Below, piece by piece: positions 57,395-64,000 of a stretch of 64,000 bases of DNA (its first letter is position 1; the number at the start of each line of letters is the position of its first letter). The notes beneath the pieces were generated by a model. That model did not search any database, was not told where the DNA came from, and saw only the letters and a program-made list of their open reading frames with translations. The stretch spans positions 868,001-932,000 of the forward strand of contig NZ_SRUZ01000003.1 of NCBI RefSeq assembly GCF_004791165.1. The letters are read 5' to 3'. The DNA comes from Mesorhizobium sp. M8A.F.Ca.ET.218.01.1.1 (GTDB lineage Bacteria; Pseudomonadota; Alphaproteobacteria; Rhizobiales; Rhizobiaceae). The position numbers and the translations under genes are program-made.

Positions 57395-58927
57395 TCACAG
57401 CGGAATGTTGTCGTGCTTCTTCCAGGGGTTCTGCATGTCCTTGTTGCGCAGCATGCGAAGCGCCCGGGCGATACGGCGGCGGGTCGAGTGCGGCATGATC
57501 ACCTCGTCGACATAGCCGCGCTCGGCGGCCACGAAAGGCGACAGGAAGCGATCCTCGTAAGCCTTTGTATGGGCAGCGATCTTTTCGCCATCGCCGATGT
57601 CCTTGCGGTAGATGATCTCGACCGCGCCTCTGGCGCCCATCACCGCGATCTGCGCCGTCGGCCAGGCATAGTTCATGTCGCCGCGCAGATGTTTTGACGC
57701 CATCACGTCATAGGCGCCGCCATAGGCCTTGCGGGTGATGACGGTGATCTTCGGCACGGTCGCCTCGGCATAGGCGAAGAGCAGCTTGGCGCCATGCTTG
57801 ATCAGGCCGCCATATTCCTGCGCGGTACCCGGCAGAAAGCCGGGAACATCGACGAAGGTGACGATTGGGATTGAAAAACAGTCGCAGAAGCGCACGAAGC
57901 GTGCCGCCTTGCGGCTGGCGTCGGAATCGAGCACACCCGCCAGCACCATTGGCTGGTTGGCGACAAAGCCGACCGTGCGGCCCTCGACCCGGCCGAAACC
58001 GGTGACGATATTCTTCGCAAAGCTCTGCTGGATCTCGAAGAAATCGCCCTCGTCGGCGACCTTCAGGATCAATTCCCTGATGTCATAGGGCTTGTTGGCG
58101 TTGTCGGGGATCAGCCGGTCGAGCGACATGTCATGATCGGTGACCGACTGGTAGCATTCGATCTCGGGAATCTCTGATGTGTTGGAAGCCGGTAGCAGGT
58201 CGATCAGCCGGCGCATCTGCAGGAGTGCTTCGACGTCATTGTCATAGGCGCCATCGGCGATCGAGGATTTCGTCGTGTGAACGGAAGCACCGCCGAGGCT
58301 CTCGGCTGTCACCGTCTCGTTGGTCACGGTCTTCACCACGTCCGGCCCGGTGACGAACATGTAGGAAGTGTCGCGCACCATGAAGATGAAATCGGTCATG
58401 GCCGGCGAATAGACGTCACCGCCGGCACAAGGGCCCATGATGACGGAGATCTGCGGTATGACGCCCGAAGCGAGCACGTTGCGCTGGAAGATTTCGGCAT
58501 AGCCGCCGAGTGCCGCCACGCCTTCCTGGATGCGCGCCCCGCCGGCATCGTAGAGGCCGATGATCGGCGCACGGTTGCGCAGCGCCATCTCCTGCACCTT
58601 GATGACCTTTTCGGCATGGGCTTCCGACAGCGAGCCGCCGAACACTGTGAAATCCTTGGCGAAGAGATAGACCGGGCGGCCATTGACCGTACCCCAGCCC
58701 GTGACGACGCCATCGCCTGCGATCTTGGTCTTCTCCATGCCAAAATCGGTCGAGCGATGCTCGACATACATGTCGAACTCCTCGAACGAGCCTTCGTCGA
58801 GGAACACCTCAATGCGTTCGCGCGCGGTGAGCTTGCCCTTCTTGTGCTGGGCGTCGATGCGGGCCTGGCCGCCACCCATGCGGGCGATGTCGCGCCGCCG
58901 CTCGAGTTCCTTCAGCACGTCCTTCAT
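57395..58927 (-). CDS. pccB: Propionyl-CoA carboxylase beta chain (carboxyltransferase)
   Basis: A 510-residue biotin-dependent carboxyltransferase: crotonase-like N and C halves with oxyanion-hole glycines in [20 protein letters not shown] and in [20 protein letters not shown]. It ends [18 protein letters not shown], typical of rhizobial PccB. It transfers carboxyl from biotin to propionyl-CoA, giving methylmalonyl-CoA; this feeds odd-chain, valine and PHB-linked carbon into succinate. The alpha chain pccA is not in the window. ATG 58927; an upstream palindrome at 59012 may be its operator. Confidence 0.95.
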   Translation of the reverse strand: MKDVLKELERRRDIARMGGGQARIDAQHKKGKLTARERIEVFLDEGSFEEFDMYVEHRSTDFGMEKTKIAGDGVVTGWGTVNGRPVYLFAKDFTVFGGSLSEAHAEKVIKVQEMALRNRAPIIGLYDAGGARIQEGVAALGGYAEIFQRNVLASGVIPQISVIMGPCAGGDVYSPAMTDFIFMVRDTSYMFVTGPDVVKTVTNETVTAESLGGASVHTTKSSIADGAYDNDVEALLQMRRLIDLLPASNTSEIPEIECYQSVTDHDMSLDRLIPDNANKPYDIRELILKVADEGDFFEIQQSFAKNIVTGFGRVEGRTVGFVANQPMVLAGVLDSDASRKAARFVRFCDCFSIPIVTFVDVPGFLPGTAQEYGGLIKHGAKLLFAYAEATVPKITVITRKAYGGAYDVMASKHLRGDMNYAWPTAQIAVMGARGAVEIIYRKDIGDGEKIAAHTKAYEDRFLSPFVAAERGYVDEVIMPHSTRRRIARALRMLRNKDMQNPWKKHDNIPL

Positions 58928-59011
58928 CGCTCGGTCCCCAGAAAACGGAAGCTGCGTTTGTGGTAACGATGCCCGACGGGGAGCGCAAGCGTCGGCTTTT
59001 TGGTCCGTTTT

Positions 59012-59026
59012 TGTTGCGCTGCAACA
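59012..59026. promoter_or_regulatory. Palindrome upstream of pccB, candidate operator
   Basis: TGTTGC-GCT-GCAACA, a perfect palindrome 85 bases before pccB. Similar TTGC...GCAA palindromes are associated, as far as I recall, with PhaR-type control of polyhydroxybutyrate and propionyl-CoA genes in Rhizobiales. The match is tentative. The wider gap 58928-59338 holds no gene; a direct repeat lies at 59132-59170. Confidence 0.4.
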
Positions 59027-59131
59027 TGGAGCCCTTGCATTTCGGGGCGAACTCAGCCATATGCAGCGGCATAGGCGCTTGGGCCGGACTCACCGGCCTT
59101 CTCGACGAATGAGACTGGTTGCGTCTGTTTT

Positions 59132-59170
59132 CCCTCTTTCCGGTATATCGGCCCCTCTTTCCGGTACATC
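59132..59170 (+). repeat. Two direct copies of CCCTCTTTCCGGTAYATC before the helicase
   Basis: CCCTCTTTCCGGTATATC (59132-59149) and CCCTCTTTCCGGTACATC (59153-59170) differ at one base and lie 21 bases apart, two helical turns. They sit about 170 bases upstream of the helicase start. The spacing suits a protein-binding pair on one DNA face; they could also act in the RNA. Confidence 0.6.
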
Positions 59171-59338
59171 ACAAAGTGGCGAAAAAGCCCCGTGGCATGA
59201 TGCCTGCGGGCACGACAGCGCAGCCGCGCGGACAATCCTGTCCGCCGCCTTGTCGTTCCATGACAGTTTATCCGACGGCAGGTTGCGCCCTGCCGCCATT
59301 GATGTTTGCGGCCAGAGGCCGCGTGAAAGAAGATTATT

Positions 59339-60763
59339 TTGACCAACGAAAACACTTTGCCCGGCAATGAAACCGCGGAACTCTCCGGTTTCGCGGCGCT
59401 GGGAATTACGGGTGCGCTGCTCAAGGCAACCCACAATGCCGGCTTCGCCGAACCGAAGCCGATCCAGATGCAGGCGATCCCGCCGCAGCTGCAGGGCCGT
59501 GACATTTTCGGCATCGCGCAGACCGGCTCCGGCAAGACCGCGGCCTTCGCGCTGCCGATCCTGTCGAAGATCATCGCGCTCGGCACCAAGCGGCGCGCCA
59601 AGACGACCCGTGCGCTGATCCTGGCGCCGACCCGTGAACTCGCCGTGCAGATCGAGGACACGATCAAGATCCTCGCCAAGGGCGCGCATGTCTCGACGGC
59701 ACTCGTACTGGGTGGCGTCTCGCGCTTCAGCCAGGTGAAGAAGGTTGCTCCCGGCGTCGATATCCTCATCGCCACGCCCGGCCGCTTGACCGACCTCGTG
59801 CGCGAGGGCGACCTCATCCTCTCGGACACCAAATGGCTGGTGCTGGATGAGGGCGATCGCATGCTCGACATGGGCTTCATCAATGACGTCAAACGCATCG
59901 CCAAGGCGACCGCGCCCGACCGCCAGACGGCCCTGTTCTCGGCCACCATGCCGGACGAGATCGCGGAGCTCGCCAAGGGCCTCTTGAAGAACCCGGTCCG
60001 CATTGAAGTTTCGCCGCAAAGCACCGCGGCGGCCGAGATCGTGCAGGGCGTCGTCTTCGCCCGCACCAAGCAGAAGCGCCAGGTTCTGTCGACGATGCTC
60101 GCCGACGCGGCGATGAAGTCCGTCATCATCTTTTCGCGCACCAAGCATGGTGCGGACCGGGTGACCAAGGACCTCGAGCGCGACGGCTTCAAGGCCGCCG
60201 TCATCCATGGCAACAAGTCGCAGAATGCCCGTCAGAAGGCACTGAATGACTTCCGTGACGGCTCGGTGCGCATTCTGGTCGCGACCGACATCGCCGCGCG
60301 CGGCATCGACGTGCCCGGCATCAGCCATGTCGTGAATTTCGACCTGCCGGATGAGGCGGAAAGCTACGTCCACCGTATCGGCCGCACCGGCCGCAACGGC
60401 ATGGATGGCATCGCGATCACGCTTTGCGATCCTTCGGAGAACAGCAAGCTGCGCCAGGTCGAGCGGATCATCCGCACCAAGCTGCCTGTTGTTGCCGACC
60501 ATCTCGGCAGCCCCGATCCGGCACGCAATCCGGCTGAGAAGAACGAGCGCTTCGAACCCGCCAACGATCGCAGCGACCGTAACGGCCGTCGCGACGGCCG
60601 GCGGCCGGGCGGCGAGAAGAAGCAGAACAACGGCTTCGGCAAGAAGCGCTTCGGCGACAAGCCGGCCTTTGCCGGCGAGCGCAAGCCCGAAGGCGCCAAG
60701 CCCTTCAAGGGCAACAACAAGCGCCGCTTCGGCGGCAAGCGTCCGGCAGCGCGGGCTGCTTGA
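59339..60763 (+). CDS. DEAD-box RNA helicase (RhlE-like) with DEGD motif II
   Basis: A 474-residue helicase. Q motif FAEPKPIQMQAIPPQL, motif I AQTGSGKTAAFALP, Ia PTRELAVQ, II VLDEGDRMLD (Asp170-Glu-Gly-Asp173 in place of DEAD), III FSATMPDEI, V ATDIAARGIDVP and VI HRIGRTGRNG. After residue 390 the tail is basic and rich in Arg, Gly and Asn (RSDRNGRRDGRRPGGEKKQN), as in RNA-binding tails. It probably remodels rRNA or mRNA, perhaps in the cold. The only fitting start is TTG 59339 after AAAGAAG. The long leader contains a direct repeat. Confidence 0.93.
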   Translation: MTNENTLPGNETAELSGFAALGITGALLKATHNAGFAEPKPIQMQAIPPQLQGRDIFGIAQTGSGKTAAFALPILSKIIALGTKRRAKTTRALILAPTRELAVQIEDTIKILAKGAHVSTALVLGGVSRFSQVKKVAPGVDILIATPGRLTDLVREGDLILSDTKWLVLDEGDRMLDMGFINDVKRIAKATAPDRQTALFSATMPDEIAELAKGLLKNPVRIEVSPQSTAAAEIVQGVVFARTKQKRQVLSTMLADAAMKSVIIFSRTKHGADRVTKDLERDGFKAAVIHGNKSQNARQKALNDFRDGSVRILVATDIAARGIDVPGISHVVNFDLPDEAESYVHRIGRTGRNGMDGIAITLCDPSENSKLRQVERIIRTKLPVVADHLGSPDPARNPAEKNERFEPANDRSDRNGRRDGRRPGGEKKQNNGFGKKRFGDKPAFAGERKPEGAKPFKGNNKRRFGGKRPAARAA

Positions 60764-60816
60764 TAGGCCTCACGGACGCCTCCAATCCCTGGGGTTGGCT
60801 GGTTGACCGGATAGCA

Positions 60817-60860
60817 AAGAAGAGGGCGGCCGAGGCAATGCTTCGGCCGCCCTCTTCTTC
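60817..60860. terminator. Bidirectional terminator between helicase and hydrolase genes
   Basis: AAGAAGAGGGCGGCCGA (60817-60833) pairs with TCGGCCGCCCTCTTCTT (60843-60859) around about 9 bases. The 17-bp stem lies between two convergent genes; pyrimidine-rich ends on both strands suit termination either way. Confidence 0.75.
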
Positions 60861-60867
60861 TTGAAGC

Positions 60868-61842
60868 CTATTTCGCCACCGCTTCGATCCAGACGGCAAT
60901 CCGTTGCGCCAGGAACGCCGTGGTGGATGGCGACAGCGCGTCGCCGGCAATGACATGATTGTCGGGATCGCCGGTGCTTTCCATGGGCACCAGCTCATGC
61001 GCGCCGCCCCAGCGCGCGGCGATTTCGCGGGTGCGGTCGGGCCGTACTACCTTGTCGATATCCGAGAAGATGAACAGGGCGGGGATGGTCGCCTTCTCCA
61101 TAGGCGCGCCATAGGCAAGCTCGGTCAGGGCCTGCATCGGCATCGTCGCGGCGATCGGATATCTGGTGGTCCACAATTTCTCATGCAGCGCATTGCGTGG
61201 CACGAAACTGCGCTCCTTGCCGGCGACGAGTTCGGCGATCTGCTTGCCCCAGGGCATGGTCAGGATCTCGGCGCCGGATGCCGTCACGCCGCAATTGGGC
61301 GAGATGAATGCAATGGCCGCCACACCCTCGGATGCCCCGGGCTGCGTCGCCGCCCAGGCCGCCAGCGAGCCGCCGGTCGACGTCGAGATGACGATCACCT
61401 TGTCGCCGATTGCCCGGCCGATGGCGATCGCCTCCTCATAGTCGTTGATCCAGGCATTGACGCTGCCTTGCGTCATCGCTTCGCCGTCTTGGCCATGACC
61501 GGTGAGGCGGGTGTAGAACAGGTTGGCGTCGAGCTGGTCGGCCACGTCGTCAGGTAGCGGGCGCACCTCGCCCTTCGAGGCGGAAAAGCCGTGGATGTAG
61601 ACGATCGACAGCGGGGTCTTGGCATGCACCATCGGGTTGGCCCAGACGATCTCCTTTTCCAACCCGTCTCGGATATTGGGTACGGTGGCCTCCACTTTTG
61701 CCACATAGGCTTGTGGGTCGTCGCCGATGACGGAAGGATCGAAGCGGATCGTGGTGTCGATCGCTACGCGTGGACCCAGTACGAAGGTCAGTGCAAGGAT
61801 GGCGACCAGGCCCAGCACAGCAAGCACGATCCGTCGCCCCAT
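60868..61842 (-). CDS. Membrane-anchored alpha/beta hydrolase
   Basis: A 324-residue protein. Residues 4-24 (IVLAVLGLVAILALTFVLGP) form a signal anchor, placing the enzyme outside the inner membrane. The hydrolase core has the oxyanion segment IVYIHGFSASKGEVRPLP, nucleophile elbow VIVISTSTGGSLAAWAAT, an Asp in FIFSDIDKVVRPDRT and a C-terminal His in DPDNHVIAGD. The elbow reads S-T-S-T-G, with Ser in place of the first Gly of GxSxG. Substrate unknown; esterase or lipase-like action is inferred. ATG 61842 is chosen with GGAG 6 bases upstream; GTG 61854 is the alternative. Confidence 0.88.
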   Translation of the reverse strand: MGRRIVLAVLGLVAILALTFVLGPRVAIDTTIRFDPSVIGDDPQAYVAKVEATVPNIRDGLEKEIVWANPMVHAKTPLSIVYIHGFSASKGEVRPLPDDVADQLDANLFYTRLTGHGQDGEAMTQGSVNAWINDYEEAIAIGRAIGDKVIVISTSTGGSLAAWAATQPGASEGVAAIAFISPNCGVTASGAEILTMPWGKQIAELVAGKERSFVPRNALHEKLWTTRYPIAATMPMQALTELAYGAPMEKATIPALFIFSDIDKVVRPDRTREIAARWGGAHELVPMESTGDPDNHVIAGDALSPSTTAFLAQRIAVWIEAVAK

Positions 61843-61934
61843 CGCAGACTCCACGCAACAATATTCAACCTATGGCGGTGGCCATGGACAGGCAACGGCC
61901 GTTCAGGCAGCCATGCCAGCAATCCTGTGGGCAT

Positions 61935-62756
61935 CTATTCGTTGGGCGGTTTGCGCTCGTAATGCAGCGGCCGTGCCTTCCAGCTGGTCGTCAGGATGAT
62001 CACCCATCGGCATAAGGGCCTTGGCAGCATGCCAAGAATTTTCAGCGGCCAGCTCGTCCGGTAAGGGAAGGTCACTTCGAAGCCACCGGACTTGATGCCC
62101 CGCACCATGCGGCGGGTCGCGCGGCCGACCGGCATCAGGCCCGGCATCGGAAGCATGTTCTTTTCGGTCAATGGCGTATCGACAAACCCGGGATTTATCA
62201 CCTGAACGCGGATGTTCATCTTGTCGAAATCATACTTCAGCGACTCGGCCAGGATGTTGATGGCGGCCTTGGTGCCGCCATAGGCGGCCGTGGTCGGCCA
62301 GCCAAAATAGGCGGTCACCGAGCCGACCAGAACGACATGGCCGCGCGCGCGCACCCGCATATGCTCGACGACAGGCACCAGCCCATTGATGATGCCGAAA
62401 TAGTTGACCTCGAAGGAGCGGCGGAAGTCCTTGACGACGAGGGATTCGCCGGGTGTCGAGATGTAATTTCCAGCATTGAATATGGCGAGCACGATCGGTC
62501 CGAGGTCCTTCTCGATCGCGGCGACCGTTCTTGCCATGCGCGGCTCGTCGGTGACGTCGCAGGGAAAGGACACGACCTTGCCCGGCATCTGCGCGGTCTC
62601 GACGATGAGCGTGTCGATCGGATCGTCGTCCAGCGCTGTCACCGCCACCGCATAGCCTTGTGACGCCAGGTCCCTGGCCAGCGAACGGCCAATGCCGCTG
62701 CTGCCGCCCGTGACCCAGGCGACGCCGTGTTTCGGATCGGCCCGATAGAGTGTCAT
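61935..62756 (-). CDS. Short-chain dehydrogenase/reductase
   Basis: A 273-residue SDR. The cofactor motif is TGGSSGIG (residues 16-23), CDVT near 66-69, FNAGN at 93-97 in place of NNAG, and the catalytic Ser146, Tyr159 and Lys163 (YGGTK). The C-terminal end is basic with a hydrophobic patch (TSWPLKILGMLPRPLCRWVI), typical of membrane-associated SDRs acting on lipids. The FAD-free oxidoreductase's substrate is unknown. ATG 62756 is chosen; the open frame runs on leftward of it only as an antisense shadow of cysK. It lies 92 bases downstream of the hydrolase start on the same strand. Confidence 0.9.
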   Translation of the reverse strand: MTLYRADPKHGVAWVTGGSSGIGRSLARDLASQGYAVAVTALDDDPIDTLIVETAQMPGKVVSFPCDVTDEPRMARTVAAIEKDLGPIVLAIFNAGNYISTPGESLVVKDFRRSFEVNYFGIINGLVPVVEHMRVRARGHVVLVGSVTAYFGWPTTAAYGGTKAAINILAESLKYDFDKMNIRVQVINPGFVDTPLTEKNMLPMPGLMPVGRATRRMVRGIKSGGFEVTFPYRTSWPLKILGMLPRPLCRWVIILTTSWKARPLHYERKPPNE

Positions 62757-62981
62757 GCTGCGCCCTGCCGAGTTGTTGGTGCTTTGCTCTAGCGGTGAAG
62801 AAATCGAATGAAAAGAGTGCTTTTCCACCACAGGTGCAAATGAACTGTGTGATACCGAGCCCGGTCGCGGCAAGGTCGGCACCCGCAGGGCCGGAAATGC
62901 GACTGGACCAGACGAATTCTTGCCTTGAAACCGCAGCGTTGGGTTTCTAGGGTTTCGGCGCATGTACACAAGGAATCCTGA

Positions 62982-64000
62982 ATGCCCCGTTCTGTGATCG
63001 ACGCGATCGGCAACACGCCTCTGATCCGCCTCAACAAAGCTTCCGAGGAAACCGGCTGCGAGATCCTGGGCAAGGCCGAGTTCATGAATCCGGGACAGTC
63101 GGTCAAGGATCGCGCCGGCCTGTTCATCATCCGCGACGCCGAACAACGTGGCCTGTTGAAGCCGGGCGGTGTCATCGTCGAGGGGACAGCCGGCAACACC
63201 GGCATCGGGCTGACGCTCGTCGCCAAGGCGCTCGGCTACCGCACCGTCATCGTCATCCCGGATACGCAAAGCCAGGAAAAGAAGGATACGATCCGGCTGC
63301 TCGGCGCCGAGCTGATCGAAGTGCCGGCCGTGCCCTACAAGAACCCCAACAATTACGTGAAACTGTCGGGACGGCTGGCCGAGCAGATGGCGAGGAGCGA
63401 GCCGAACGGCGCCATCTGGGCCAACCAGTTCGACAATGTCGCCAACCGAGATGGCCATATCCGCACCACGGCCGAGGAAATCTGGACCCAGACCGGCGGC
63501 AAGGTCGACGGTTTTGTCTCGGCGGTGGGGTCGGGTGGAACGCTGGCCGGTGTCGGGCTCGGATTGAAGGCCAAGAGCAAGAACGTCAAGATTGCGCTCG
63601 CCGACCCTCTTGGCGCCGCGCTCTACAATTTCTACACCAACGGCGAGCTGAAGTCCGAAGGCAGTTCGATCACCGAAGGCATCGGGCAGGGACGCATCAC
63701 CGCCAATCTCGAAGGCTTCACGCCTGACTTCTCCTACCAGATCAAGGATGAGGACGCGTTGCCGATCGTCTTCGACCTGATCCAGGAAGAAGGCCTGTGC
63801 GTCGGCGGTTCGACCGGCATCAACATTGCCGGCGCGATGCGGCTGGCCAGGGAATTGGGCCCGGGGCACACCATCGTGACCATCCTTTGCGACTACGGCA
63901 CCCGCTACCAGTCGAAATTGTTCAACCCTGACTTCCTGCGCGACAAGAATCTGCCGGTGCCGGGCTGGATGGAACTGCAGAGCAAGATCTCGGTGCCGTT
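62982..64000 (+). CDS. cysK: Cysteine synthase A, cut by the window end
   Basis: 339 complete codons are visible from ATG 62982 (AGGA upstream) and the frame is still open at 64000; the family's usual length suggests only a few residues are missing. It is a PLP enzyme that makes cysteine from O-acetylserine and sulfide. Lys42 in MNPGQSVKDRAG is the Schiff-base lysine, EGTAGNTGIGLTLVAKALGY the substrate loop, and VGSGGTLAGVGLGL the PLP phosphate site. EGIGQGRITANLEG and CVGGSTGINIAGAMRLARE complete the fold. It is of the longer variant common in alphaproteobacteria (SVKDRAG and not SVKCRIG). Divergent from the SDR. Confidence 0.95.
   Translation, partial: MPRSVIDAIGNTPLIRLNKASEETGCEILGKAEFMNPGQSVKDRAGLFIIRDAEQRGLLKPGGVIVEGTAGNTGIGLTLVAKALGYRTVIVIPDTQSQEKKDTIRLLGAELIEVPAVPYKNPNNYVKLSGRLAEQMARSEPNGAIWANQFDNVANRDGHIRTTAEEIWTQTGGKVDGFVSAVGSGGTLAGVGLGLKAKSKNVKIALADPLGAALYNFYTNGELKSEGSSITEGIGQGRITANLEGFTPDFSYQIKDEDALPIVFDLIQEEGLCVGGSTGINIAGAMRLARELGPGHTIVTILCDYGTRYQSKLFNPDFLRDKNLPVPGWMELQSKISVP

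Noticed and set aside
59053..60216. Reverse-strand frame opposite the helicase
   Set aside because: It is antisense to all helicase motifs and its sequence is a bias shadow.
61935..63869. Long reverse-strand frame that would fuse an N-terminal extension to the SDR
   Set aside because: The upstream two-thirds is antisense to cysK, which is intact and conserved. The SDR starts at ATG 62756.

Overview
The window looks like chromosomal core DNA from a Mesorhizobium-type alphaproteobacterium (Rhizobiales). The basis is the high GC content and high GC at third codon positions; the gene order (nusG-rplKAJL-rpoBC, str, S10, spc and alpha operons, with adk between secY and rpsM); a GstI/GlnII pair beside a glnB-glnA operon; short AGTAGGG-type rhizobial intergenic repeats; and ATP12, DUF930 and propionyl-CoA carboxylase neighbours. 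The genus is inferred from protein and gene-order resemblance, not from a search.

Layout. 1-1.6 kb: an accessory-looking edge with a partial gene, a divergent LysR regulator, a possible gene remnant, and the 3' portion of a tRNA-Trp that lacks its variable loop. 1.97-14.1 kb: secE, nusG, rplK, rplA, rplJ, rplL, rpoB, rpoC with structured leaders and attenuator-like hairpins. 14.2-16.3 kb: three unrelated genes (O-methyltransferase, aldose dehydrogenase, small unknown) separating rpoC from rpsL. 16.7-35.7 kb: an almost unbroken translation supercluster: rpsL-rpsG-fusA-tuf, the S10 and spc genes, secY-adk, and rpsM-rpsK-rpoA-rplQ, ending at a strong terminator. 35.9-47.7 kb: mixed housekeeping and envelope genes: a DegP-type protease, RarA, a DUF930 protein, an LpxO-like hydroxylase, a GT-C-like membrane protein, CrcB, an RluC-type synthase, a DMT transporter, an ATP12 chaperone and an MHS transporter with a large inserted domain. 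47.8-55.5 kb: a nitrogen assimilation district: gstI and glnII (divergent, sigma-54 promoter), a TetR/APC permease/DmpA-like peptidase module, then glnB-glnA from a second sigma-54-like promoter. 55.8-64 kb: the NAD(P)HX repair enzyme, the propionyl-CoA carboxylase beta chain, a DEAD-box helicase with a DEGD motif II, an alpha/beta hydrolase, an SDR and cysK, which runs off the end.

How the genes work together. Most of the window builds the ribosome, RNA polymerase core and Sec translocon, with RNA structures between genes where growth-rate or autogenous control would act. The nitrogen district couples glutamine synthesis by GSI (adenylylation control) and GSII (small-protein translational control by GstI) with PII sensing. 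No phage defence locus, CRISPR array, intact insertion sequence or secondary-metabolite cluster was seen. The most unusual items are the tRNA-Trp remnant just upstream of secE, a 40-bp-arm inverted repeat of octamers inside the alpha operon, the inserted domain in the MHS transporter, and the LpxO-like/GT-C neighbours.
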